DNA from: Candidatus Omnitrophota bacterium
GTDB taxonomy: Bacteria; Omnitrophota; Gorgyraeia; Gygaellales; UBA12090
Reading direction: 5' to 3'
Length of the DNA stretch: 54,523 bases
Assembly (NCBI GenBank): GCA_030674475.1
Contig: JAUSCZ010000004.1
Span: 1-54,523, forward strand
A program made the translations under genes and the position numbers. Below the pieces are notes generated by a model, which saw nothing but the letters and a program-made list of their open reading frames with translations, was not told the DNA's origin and searched no databases. Shown one piece after another: positions 7,975-16,175 of the stretch; position 1 is the first letter of the stretch; the number at the start of each line of letters is the position of its first letter.

Positions 7975-10900
7975 TTAATTTAAGCTTACCGTATTCTGTT
8001 TACTTGCCGCGAATCTACCCTCTTTTAAGACATACCCGCGGGTATCGGCAATGACCAAGACCTCTTTGTAGCCATTGGGGGTTTCCTTGGCTTCTAACTG
8101 TTGCTGCTCAAAGACATCCAAGAGACAGAGTTTGAGGCTGTCTATCTCCCTGCCGGTCCTTTGCCGGGCAAAACAAACCGCTAAGTATTCTTTTAGCCTT
8201 TCATCAGAAGGAGCCATTCCGGAGCTGACCATCTTTTGGATAGCGGCTAATTCCGTATCCAGGTCAAAAGACTCTATCTCAGCCTTGCTTAAGGAAGGGA
8301 GGCTAAAGTCCAAGCTTGAGGAAGCAAAGCTCCCCTGGGGCTGGATGAGCATATTCATTGTCCGTAAGTCTATACCACCAGGATTGGTAACGGCTTCTTT
8401 TGTCATCATAGCGGAGCTTGCGGCTCTAAAATGCTTTAATGACTCTTCGATTATTTTTACGAAGTCCGCGATTTTTAAAGATGCTCCGCCGATAAGCCCG
8501 CCATCAATGCTCGGTTGAGCAATGAGAGAAGCGATATTATCCGCTTTTACGCTTCCGCCATACTGAATCGGCATTTTAGAAGCAGTTTCATAACCGTAGG
8601 TATTTAACAGTAACGCCCTGATAAAACGATGAACTTCATTGGCCTGCTCTGGGGTCGCGGTCTTGCCGGTTCCGATGGCCCACACCGGCTCATAGGCAAT
8701 GATAATTTTCTGGATTTGCTCTGGGGTTAAATCCTTTAAACTATCAAGAGTTTGTTCAGCGATAATACTGAAAGTTTTTCCTGCTTCTCTTTCGTCAAGA
8801 GTCTCTCCTACGCAAACAATCGGTAACAACCCTTCCTGGAGAACCAGCTTAACCTTTTTGTTTACACTCTCGCTTGTTTCGGCAATTTCTGAACGCCGTC
8901 TTTCGGAATGCCCTAAAATCACATATTCAACGCCTGAGCTTTTAAGCTGTTTAGCGGAAACTTGACTTGTCCAGGCCCCGGGCTCGTTTAATGAAACATC
9001 TTGAGCGGCTAAACGAATGATTCCTTCAACTCCTAAGCGCTTAATCTCAGCATTAACCGCCGATATATGAACAAAAGAAGGAGCTATGGGAATAACGATA
9101 TCAATATTATCTTTGTTAACAAAGAGGCGGTTTTGTTTGATTGTCTCAACTATGCCTCTCACTATCCTAAGAGCGTCATCTTCGGTATTTACCGCCATCT
9201 TCCAATTGCCGCCGATAACATATTCCCGCTTTTGCTCTTCGGCTTTTTTTAAGGCCGCGGGAATAGAATCATTAGGATTTCCCAATACTTTTAATTCATT
9301 TTTAGTAGGCTCCGTATTATTTCGCAAAGTAGTATTATCGGGCGCCTTTTCCAATTCTTTTTCGATATACTCAATCCTTGACTTAAGCCACGCGTGTCTC
9401 TTCACGCGATCAATCCAATCAGCGGTTATTGGATCTTTGTCGACTTCATCTGCCACTATCGCCGAGGCCGCGCTAAACATCTCCTGCATTGCCTGAGGCC
9501 GGGAGGATAAAGGCGCGACAAGTAATGGGATAATCTCCTTGACTAATTCTCCGGTATTCTCTACCGCCAGGCTTCTCATAGTGTGAGAGAATTTTATTGC
9601 CAGCTGGTCTCCGATTCTCTCTTGGCTTTCCTTAGGCAGATTATAGACGGACTCTTTAATCAAGGTAAGGGAATTACGGAATTCAGCGGCCTTTTCCCAT
9701 AGCGCATCCTCTGATTTTCCGGTCTTGCTCATGGAATCTTTTAGGATGGCTTGATAAACATCCTGATGATTTGCTTTTAGATCCCTTAAGACCACGGTCA
9801 TATAATCGGTGGCTAAATGCACCTCGCCGGCACCGTTCTCCATAATCTTGCTGAATTCACTCTCTGGAAGCGTGGAGGCTCCGTGCTGAACCACCACGAC
9901 TCCGTATTCTTTACCTATTTCTGCCAATGCCTTTATTGTCGCAAAATCAATCTGCCCGCCTACTCCATGGGCGGTGCCGGTCTGAATAGCTATTTTGCGC
10001 AGGCCTTCCACATTCTGATACTGATTATATTTGGTTTTTAGGGCATCTAATACTTCTTTACTCCAGATTTCCTTTGACGCGCCTACGATCTGAAGAATCT
10101 CACTTTCTTTTCCTTGAGCAATCTTCATTTTCATAAACCCTAACATTGCATTATAAAGCTCAATGAAAGCGACGAATTCCCCGGGCTCACTATTCTTTTT
10201 ACCTACCTCCCCAATCTCTCCGCCCACGGTTACCGTAATGCCTTTAGGCTCAAGGGCCCTGACCTGGAGGGTATCCATAGCGGTCTCCTGGGCATTGATA
10301 ATCTGGTCCCGGACGATTTCTCTTGCTAAACCGAGAGTATCCTCTTTTATTCTTTGGGTAAATCTTTCCATAGTCTCCCGGAGCTTTAGTAACCCGGCTT
10401 TTTTATCGGCCTTGGTCTCGCTAGCCAGCTTTTGATCACATTCATTTATAATCCGGGCATAATACCCTGATAAAGTATAATTAAAAAGGGTATTTGCGGT
10501 CTCATCCATAATACGATTTAAAGCATTTTTTAAAGCTGTTTCAGTGGACCAGCGTGCAAAAATTTCATCAGCATACTCTAAAAGCTTTTTCTGAACTTCC
10601 AGCTTCGCCGCGGTTTCCTTGGTCTTGCTTTCTGTCGTAGATACCTCCCCTTCAAGGTCCTCTATGTCTTCTTTAAGGCCACTTCTGACTTCTTCATTAG
10701 GCACAAGGGTTGAATTGTCGCTGTCAATGCCATAATAACCGCCCTCAATAATGGCTTCTTTTATCTCTTTAAAACTTTTTTCTCTTACTTCATCCCTACT
10801 CTTAACATACTTCTCCGCGTTCTTCTGATAATGATCCGCCTGTAAGAAGATACGGCCTTGATAACCTTCCATTATGGCGGCGGCGGTCGCTATAGCCCAA

Positions 10901-13900
10901 TATTCCGCGGGTGGTTGAGCCGTGTATCCTTTTTCTGAAAGGGCGAGCTCAAAAATAATGGCTCCCGCGTTTATTTTACCCGCCTCCCGGAAAATCCTAC
11001 GCATTGATTCTAAGGTTAAGGTCCGGATATTAAAAGCCGGCACGGTAAACTTCTTGAGAGCGCTGTCTTCTTTGGCCATTTTCTTGTAAAGGCTGTTAAT
11101 GGAGGCGGGGATAATCCCGCGCTGTAAACCTATTTCCTGTAAAATCCTCCGGGCTGAGGCCTTCACATCGGGATTATTAGCTACCGCGGCCGCCTTGGCT
11201 AAAATTTCCGCGCCTTCGGATTTAAAACGAGGCTCATTTAAGATTATGATATTATTAGGGGTTACTTTAATGATCCCGGTCAGGGATTTGGTGAAATTTG
11301 CTTTTTCTTCTGTGGCTTCTATTGCGGAAGATGCGATTTCAATATTTTTAAGTTTCTCTATTGTCGCATTAACGTTATCAGTACTCAATTTCGTTTTAAC
11401 TGCAAAAGCCCCATCCTTAGTTACTACTATAGTATTTGTTATAAATACCCCTTCGCTGCTATCTGCTTTTCTTTCAATCGTAATCCTTGACAATAATTCG
11501 GCAAATGTTTTACCGTAGATATCCGGTGCGGCACCGGTTATAGCAGTTGCCGCAAAAATACCACCTTCTCCTTTAAAATCTGCTGTCTTATGTTCCTGCG
11601 TATAATCCTTCTCGCTATATCCTAATCTTCTGAATTCTGATATATCCTCCTCAGTGAATTGTAGCGCGGTTTCTTTATTTACACTTTTAGAGGTCATTTT
11701 CTCTGAAACAACTTTATGAGTAAATTGTCCGCGCCCATTACGTGCTAATTTAGCAATAAGATAGGCCATTTTTGCCTCTGCCGATCCCATGCGGTCTATA
11801 ACTATCATATGTTTACCATCCATTTTAAGACCTAAGATAGCATATAGGCTAGGTATCAAATTTCCATCACCAGGGGTACGAATCGTAAGGTTTGGATATT
11901 TCTCTCTAAGTTTTTTGGCATCATCAATAATCTTTCCATGCCGGGCATTACCTGACTGCTCATCAGCTTTTGACAAATCTCTCGTACGTTCACCTAATGC
12001 CACAAAAATGAGATTATTAATATAGTCTGCTTTAAATGCCTCAAGCGCTTCTGCATCATCAAACCCGATTCCTTGTTCCTTTGCCAAAGCCCTGACAATT
12101 TTATCTATTGCTTCACTTGGTAAATCGGAATACTCTACGCCTGCATCTGTTGATGCGTTATAACGCGGACCCCAAACACGAGCATTATCCCAGATAGCAT
12201 GTGTTACATCTCGATCATTATCAATGAAAGAAGTGACCGACCAAGTGCTAGTTGGATTAATTTTTGCACTCTCACCAACCATACCATTAGTATGTTCAAC
12301 ACCATCAGTGGCAACAAAACGAACCCTGATACTCTTTTCACGTAAGCGCAAAATTTCATTTTTATAAGTTTTAAAGAAGTTCTTGGGATCGGGATCTGGG
12401 TCTTGATATCCATTTGTATATCCAGACCAATAAATACGGCCTATAGGAAGAATACTTTTAACTCCATCTCGAACACCTTCTTCAGCAACCACCGCCATAG
12501 CCACATTAGGATTTGCTCTGGTATAGTCTAAAATACTTAAAACAGTATTCTGCCCTGCTTTACTATCAATTACTTCCTTACGCTTACTTATCTCTTCTTT
12601 ACCAATTCCCTCGGGGATACCTACATCAGGAAAACCGGCTAACCCTTGAACAGCAGAGGTCAATACAACCTGCCGCACATCAGAATCTTTTAGAGCTTCA
12701 TCCACAGATGGCAGATTTCCATCCGGCGTATCTACATCTAATCGTATTGCTTCCATGCTCTCAACCTTCAAGCCATAGCGATTAAACACTTCCTTATTTT
12801 CTTTAGGTGCCGTTATCGCCGAGGAGACGCCGCTAAACATCTCCTGCATCACCTGTGGCCGGGCAGGTAAAGCGGGGGGAAGCACCTGAACAATAGTTTT
12901 GACTAATGTTTTAGTATTCTCAACCCCCAGGCTTCTCATGGTGTTGGAGAATTTTAATGCCAGCTGGTCTCCGATTCTTTCCTGGCTTTCTTTAGGCAGA
13001 TTATAGACAGACTCTTTGATCAGGGTAAGGGAATTGCGGAATTCGGCCGGTTTTTCCCATAATTCATCCTCTGATTTTTTTGTCTTTTCCATGGAATCTT
13101 TCAGGATGGCTTGATAAACATCCTGATGATTTGTTCTTAGATCCCTTAAGACCACGGTCATATAATCGGTGGCTAAATGGACTTCGCCGGCGCCATTCTC
13201 CATAATCTTGCTAAACTCACTCTCCGGAAGCGTGGAGGCTCCGTGCTGAACCACCACGACTCCGTATTTTTTACCTATTTCCGCCAAGGCCTTGATTGTC
13301 TCAAAATCAATCTGCCCGCCTACCCCGTGGGCAGTGCCGGTCTGAATGGCTATCTTGCGCAGGCCTTCCACCCCCTTATACACATAGTATTTTATTTTTA
13401 GGGTATCTAATACTTCTTTACTCCAGATTTCCTTTGATGCGCCTACGATCTGAATAATCTCACTTTCTTTTCCTTGAATAATCTTTGTTTTCATAAACCC
13501 TAACATTTGATTATAAAGATCAATGAAAGCGGCAAATTCCCCGGGTTCACTGTTCTTTTTACCTACCTCCCCAATCTCTCCACCCACGGTTACCGTAATG
13601 CCTTTAGGCTCAAGGGCCCTGACCTGGAGGGTATCCATAGCGGTCTCCTGGGCATTGATAATTTGATCCCGGACTATTTCTTTCGCTAAACCGGAGGGAT
13701 CCTCTTTTATTCTTTGAGTAAATCTTTCTATGGTCTCCCGGAGCTTTATTAACCCGGCTTTTTTATCAGCCTTGGTCTCGCCGGCAAGTTTTTGATCACA
13801 TTCATTTATAATCCGGGCATAATACCCTTGTTGATTATATTCTTTAAGGGTATTTGCTGTCTGATGTATAACAGCTTTTATGGCTATCTGGTTAGACCAG

Positions 13901-15867
13901 CGCGCAAAGATTTCATCAGCATACTCTAAAAGCTTTTTCTGAACTTCCAGTTTCGCCGCGGTTTCCTTGGCTTTGCTTTCTGTCGTAGATACCTCCCCTT
14001 CAAGGTCTTCGATGACTTCTTTACTGGGCACAATGGTTGAGTTATCGCTGTCAATGCCATAATAACCGCCCTCAATGGCTTCTTTTATCTCTTTAAAACT
14101 CTTTTCTCTTACTTCATCCCTATTCTTGACATACTTCTCCGCGTTTTTCTGATAATGGTCGGCCTGTAAAAAGATATGGCCGTAGTAATTTTCCATTATG
14201 GCGGCGGCATTAGCTATAGCCCAATATTCCGCCGGTGGCTGAGCCGTATATCCTTTTTCTGAAAGGGCAAGTTCAAGAATAATGGCTCCCGCGTCTATTC
14301 TTTTAGCCTCTCTTAAAATCCTGCGCATTGATTCTAAGGTCAAGGTCCGGATATTAAAAGCCGGCACAGTAAACTTCTTGAGAGTGCTGTCTTTTTTGGC
14401 CATTTCTCTATAAAGGCTGTTAATGGAGGCAGGGATAATCCCGCGCTGTAATCCTATCTCCTGCAAAATCCTCCGGGCTGAGGCCTTTACATCAGGATTA
14501 GCGGCTACAGCCGCGGCCTTGGCTAAAATCTCCACGCCTTCAGATTTAAAACGAGGCTCGTTTAAAATTATAATATAATTAGAGGTTACTTGAATGATCC
14601 CGGTGAGGGATTTGAGGAAATTGGCTTTTTCTTCTCCGGCTTCTATTGCAGAGGCTGCCATCTTTGGTGTTGTTAACTCTACAGGAGCTTCCGCGGCGGT
14701 TGATTTCTGGATATTGAGCTCGGCCTTCATCAAAAGAACCTTATCTTCGGGCATTATCGGCGAGCTGTTAATTTTTAATCCATTGTTTATCTGCTTCGGC
14801 ATAAATTTTGCTATCCCCCCACTCATATACCTGCGGATTACCTGTCCGGTAGGGGTGTAGACCGGTTCAGAGAGGTTGTATTCGCCTTCTTGGAATGATT
14901 TCTGGTAAGCATTGAAGTAGGTAGTCTTGTCCCAGGCTTGTTTGGAGCTAAGATTGGTTAAGTTATGGGAGTTAATCAGTTTGAGGTAGTCTCCTTGGGC
15001 GGCTTGGTTATCCTTGAAGGTCTCTTTAAACCAGCTGGCTAAGATCAGGGAGAAATAAACCTGCCTAAGATTAGCGTAGTCTTTGGAGGAGTTGACCTTT
15101 TGGGTGAGTTTGGGAAGAATCAGCTCTCTGATTAACTGGGTAGAATATTGGTTAAGCTCTTTTAAGCGGGGATCAGAAAAGTTATACTGCTGAGAGCTGA
15201 TAGCTGAGGGCTGATGGCTTAAGTAGTCTTCTTCTAACATTACTTTAAGGTTAGCCTTGTAGATATAGGCACCCTGGGAGGTTTTTGAGGAGTTGTCTTG
15301 AGATTCTCTAAGAATAATCTCACCCGGGACTATCCAGGGTCTAGTTAAGGTGGGGATGGTGATGTTTTCGGTGCCGAAGAGCTCTCCGGCTCTCTGGTAG
15401 AGCTTATTCCAGTATTCCTTGCCTTGGGGGGTCTGGGGGGAGGTGAATAAGGCGGTGTCTTGTTTAAGCTTCAGGTCAGCTTCTAACATCACCTTACCTA
15501 AGTCAGTTTTAGCTAATTCATCATCTATTATCTGGTCTTGAGAATCCGGTCTTAAGTTAACCCAGAACTTATCATTAGGTAAGCTTAAGCCAATCTTGAA
15601 GTAGTCTAAGAGGACACTGGCTGAACCTTTTAAATTGGTATCTGTTATATCTTTGCTATCTCCCTTGTCTAAGAGTATCTTGAAGTCATTGGTTAAGGGC
15701 TGATAGGAGAAGTATCTTAGGTTGATTGGGCGGAATCTATCCGAGACTGCTAGATTAGGGCCTTGATTGAGATAGCCGGAGAGGTTGAGGCTGGCGGTAT
15801 AGGCAAAGACGGTTTGCTGAAGTCCGAAGCTTAGGGTTAAGGCTAAAGAGATGAGTCTTTTAAACAT
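7975..15867 (-). CDS. Giant exported polyprotein: N-module + aldolase + GlpX-like FBPase + aldolase + triosephosphate isomerase + C-module
   Basis: The 2630-residue protein has the same Sec signal peptide and N-terminal module as its neighbour (1-~400). Class II fructose-bisphosphate aldolase-like domains lie at ~404-1013 and ~1514-2133. Each has four candidate zinc ligands: H571, E764, H847, H875 and H1679, E1884, H1967, H1995. A ~495-residue GlpX-like class II fructose-1,6-bisphosphatase lies between them. A complete triosephosphate isomerase follows (~2213-2480) with NWKM K2223, GHSERR H2320 and AYEPVW E2393. The shared C-terminal module ends the protein. AGGAGG precedes the ATG. A consensus promoter lies at 16099-16126, with a terminator-like hairpin in the leader. 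The cargo would run from triose phosphates through fructose-1,6-bisphosphate to fructose-6-phosphate. It is probably co-transcribed with the enolase-PPDK gene. Confidence 0.9.
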   Translation of the reverse strand: MFKRLISLALTLSFGLQQTVFAYTASLNLSGYLNQGPNLAVSDRFRPINLRYFSYQPLTNDFKILLDKGDSKDITDTNLKGSASVLLDYFKIGLSLPNDKFWVNLRPDSQDQIIDDELAKTDLGKVMLEADLKLKQDTALFTSPQTPQGKEYWNKLYQRAGELFGTENITIPTLTRPWIVPGEIILRESQDNSSKTSQGAYIYKANLKVMLEEDYLSHQPSAISSQQYNFSDPRLKELNQYSTQLIRELILPKLTQKVNSSKDYANLRQVYFSLILASWFKETFKDNQAAQGDYLKLINSHNLTNLSSKQAWDKTTYFNAYQKSFQEGEYNLSEPVYTPTGQVIRRYMSGGIAKFMPKQINNGLKINSSPIMPEDKVLLMKAELNIQKSTAAEAPVELTTPKMAASAIEAGEEKANFLKSLTGIIQVTSNYIIILNEPRFKSEGVEILAKAAAVAANPDVKASARRILQEIGLQRGIIPASINSLYREMAKKDSTLKKFTVPAFNIRTLTLESMRRILREAKRIDAGAIILELALSEKGYTAQPPAEYWAIANAAAIMENYYGHIFLQADHYQKNAEKYVKNRDEVREKSFKEIKEAIEGGYYGIDSDNSTIVPSKEVIEDLEGEVSTTESKAKETAAKLEVQKKLLEYADEIFARWSNQIAIKAVIHQTANTLKEYNQQGYYARIINECDQKLAGETKADKKAGLIKLRETIERFTQRIKEDPSGLAKEIVRDQIINAQETAMDTLQVRALEPKGITVTVGGEIGEVGKKNSEPGEFAAFIDLYNQMLGFMKTKIIQGKESEIIQIVGASKEIWSKEVLDTLKIKYYVYKGVEGLRKIAIQTGTAHGVGGQIDFETIKALAEIGKKYGVVVVQHGASTLPESEFSKIMENGAGEVHLATDYMTVVLRDLRTNHQDVYQAILKDSMEKTKKSEDELWEKPAEFRNSLTLIKESVYNLPKESQERIGDQLALKFSNTMRSLGVENTKTLVKTIVQVLPPALPARPQVMQEMFSGVSSAITAPKENKEVFNRYGLKVESMEAIRLDVDTPDGNLPSVDEALKDSDVRQVVLTSAVQGLAGFPDVGIPEGIGKEEISKRKEVIDSKAGQNTVLSILDYTRANPNVAMAVVAEEGVRDGVKSILPIGRIYWSGYTNGYQDPDPDPKNFFKTYKNEILRLREKSIRVRFVATDGVEHTNGMVGESAKINPTSTWSVTSFIDNDRDVTHAIWDNARVWGPRYNASTDAGVEYSDLPSEAIDKIVRALAKEQGIGFDDAEALEAFKADYINNLIFVALGERTRDLSKADEQSGNARHGKIIDDAKKLREKYPNLTIRTPGDGNLIPSLYAILGLKMDGKHMIVIDRMGSAEAKMAYLIAKLARNGRGQFTHKVVSEKMTSKSVNKETALQFTEEDISEFRRLGYSEKDYTQEHKTADFKGEGGIFAATAITGAAPDIYGKTFAELLSRITIERKADSSEGVFITNTIVVTKDGAFAVKTKLSTDNVNATIEKLKNIEIASSAIEATEEKANFTKSLTGIIKVTPNNIIILNEPRFKSEGAEILAKAAAVANNPDVKASARRILQEIGLQRGIIPASINSLYKKMAKEDSALKKFTVPAFNIRTLTLESMRRIFREAGKINAGAIIFELALSEKGYTAQPPAEYWAIATAAAIMEGYQGRIFLQADHYQKNAEKYVKSRDEVREKSFKEIKEAIIEGGYYGIDSDNSTLVPNEEVRSGLKEDIEDLEGEVSTTESKTKETAAKLEVQKKLLEYADEIFARWSTETALKNALNRIMDETANTLFNYTLSGYYARIINECDQKLASETKADKKAGLLKLRETMERFTQRIKEDTLGLAREIVRDQIINAQETAMDTLQVRALEPKGITVTVGGEIGEVGKKNSEPGEFVAFIELYNAMLGFMKMKIAQGKESEILQIVGASKEIWSKEVLDALKTKYNQYQNVEGLRKIAIQTGTAHGVGGQIDFATIKALAEIGKEYGVVVVQHGASTLPESEFSKIMENGAGEVHLATDYMTVVLRDLKANHQDVYQAILKDSMSKTGKSEDALWEKAAEFRNSLTLIKESVYNLPKESQERIGDQLAIKFSHTMRSLAVENTGELVKEIIPLLVAPLSSRPQAMQEMFSAASAIVADEVDKDPITADWIDRVKRHAWLKSRIEYIEKELEKAPDNTTLRNNTEPTKNELKVLGNPNDSIPAALKKAEEQKREYVIGGNWKMAVNTEDDALRIVRGIVETIKQNRLFVNKDNIDIVIPIAPSFVHISAVNAEIKRLGVEGIIRLAAQDVSLNEPGAWTSQVSAKQLKSSGVEYVILGHSERRRSEIAETSESVNKKVKLVLQEGLLPIVCVGETLDEREAGKTFSIIAEQTLDSLKDLTPEQIQKIIIAYEPVWAIGTGKTATPEQANEVHRFIRALLLNTYGYETASKMPIQYGGSVKADNIASLIAQPSIDGGLIGGASLKIADFVKIIEESLKHFRAASSAMMTKEAVTNPGGIDLRTMNMLIQPQGSFASSSLDFSLPSLSKAEIESFDLDTELAAIQKMVSSGMAPSDERLKEYLAVCFARQRTGREIDSLKLCLLDVFEQQQLEAKETPNGYKEVLVIADTRGYVLKEGRFAASKQNTVSLN
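7978..8415 (-). other. Shared C-terminal module (copy in aldolase-FBPase-TIM protein)
   Basis: Residues ~2485-2630, almost identical to the module ending the neighbouring giant protein. The DNA is also near-identical, so the duplication is recent or the copies are homogenised by gene conversion. Confidence 0.8.
8428..9231 (-). other. Triosephosphate isomerase domain
   Basis: Residues ~2213-2480, full length for TIM. Catalytic Lys (GNWKM), His (GHSERR) and Glu (YEPVWAIGTG) are present, as are the phosphate-binding motifs YGGSV and GGASL. It is preceded by a ~75-residue charged linker (2137-2212) and followed by AASSAM. Confidence 0.95.
9469..11328 (-). other. Class II fructose-bisphosphate aldolase-like domain, copy 2
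   Basis: Residues ~1514-2133. VPAFNIRTLT, FLQADHYQ, GYYGIDSDNST, GGEIGEVG, GTAHGVGG and VVQHGAS follow the class II aldolase order. About 170 residues of mostly helical sequence are inserted between the DSDNS and GEIGEVG motifs compared with ordinary ~300-residue enzymes. It is highly similar to copy 1. Confidence 0.8.
11335..12819 (-). other. GlpX-like class II fructose-1,6-bisphosphatase domain
   Basis: Residues ~1017-1511. The order of motifs matches GlpX as I remember it. AEEGVRDG corresponds to the GEGE-DEAP region, TDGVEHT (D1188, E1191, T1193) to DPxEGT, TPGDGN to PDGD, GSAEAKM (E1364) to GGAPEG, and GGIFAATAITG to the IFAATGIT segment. It is divergent, so activity is uncertain. Its position between two aldolases supports the call, because aldolase makes the FBPase substrate. 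Confidence 0.6.
12829..14658 (-). other. Class II fructose-bisphosphate aldolase-like domain, copy 1
   Basis: Residues ~404-1013, with the same motif order and the same large insertion as copy 2. All four candidate zinc ligands are present. It is introduced by MAASAI and ends with MQEMFSGVSSAI; copy 2 ends with MQEMFSAASAI. Confidence 0.8.
14670..15867 (-). other. Shared N-terminal module with signal peptide (aldolase-FBPase-TIM protein)
   Basis: Residues 1-~400, collinear with the module of the enolase-PPDK protein. Differences cluster at residues ~217-230, where this copy carries SHQPSAISSQQ encoded by a degenerate heptamer-like repeat (CTGAGAG, CTGATAG, CTGAGGG, CTGATGG at 15189-15217). 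Confidence 0.8.
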
Positions 15868-15961
15868 TTTGTTACCTCCTGCTTGCCCCGCTCATTAGGC
15901 GGGAGTGGTTTACTTTGGTAAAACAAAAGTTATAATTTCTTTTCTTAAATTTAGGCCCTAC

Positions 15962-16008
15962 AAAAAACAAATCGGGATTGACCATTTGGACCGTGGCTCA
16001 ATCCCGAT
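15962..16008 (-). terminator. Terminator-like hairpin inside the giant-gene leader
   Basis: On the minus strand, an 11-bp stem (ATCGGGATTGA with its complement, extendable by 3 bp past a one-base bulge) is followed directly by TTTGTTTTTTG. It lies downstream of the promoter at 16099-16126 and about 95 nt before the giant-gene ATG. It would therefore attenuate that gene rather than end the upstream efflux operon. An upstream stem TCTGCTT...AAGCAGA (16030-16059) could be part of a sensing or anti-terminator structure. Confidence 0.6.
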
Positions 16009-16098
16009 AGAATTTACTTAGAAGCTGGCTCTGCTTAAGTCTCTCCAAACCCAAGCAGAAATATTCGGATTGTAAATTAATTTTAAATAACTAAAAGA

Positions 16099-16126
16099 AG
16101 TATAACATACAAAAATATCTTGTCAA
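16099..16126 (-). promoter_or_regulatory. Sigma70-type promoter of the 2630-codon giant gene
   Basis: On the minus strand, TTGACA, a 16-nt spacer and TATACT lie between the RND gene end and the giant gene. The predicted start gives a 5' leader of about 225 nt. The 15868-16175 interval holds this promoter, the leader hairpin and a CCCGC-GCGGG mini-hairpin upstream of the ribosome site. Confidence 0.7.
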
Positions 16127-16175
16127 GTATTTTTTTTAAAAAAAATTTGCGAGGCTTATAATACCTTCATATACT

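Noticed and set aside
12204-12413. Minus-strand 69-aa ORF inside the giant gene
   Set aside because: Same strand but another frame within the GlpX-like domain; no ribosome site or family signal.
1799-15867. Giant genes as assembly chimeras or fused neighbouring genes
   Set aside because: Frames are continuous, each junction uses the same Ala/Ser motif, and the two termini are shared by both genes, which random misassembly would not produce.
15962-16092. Known riboswitch (c-di-GMP type considered) in the giant-gene leader
   Set aside because: The conserved GEMM core is not present. I kept it only as an unclassified leader with a terminator.
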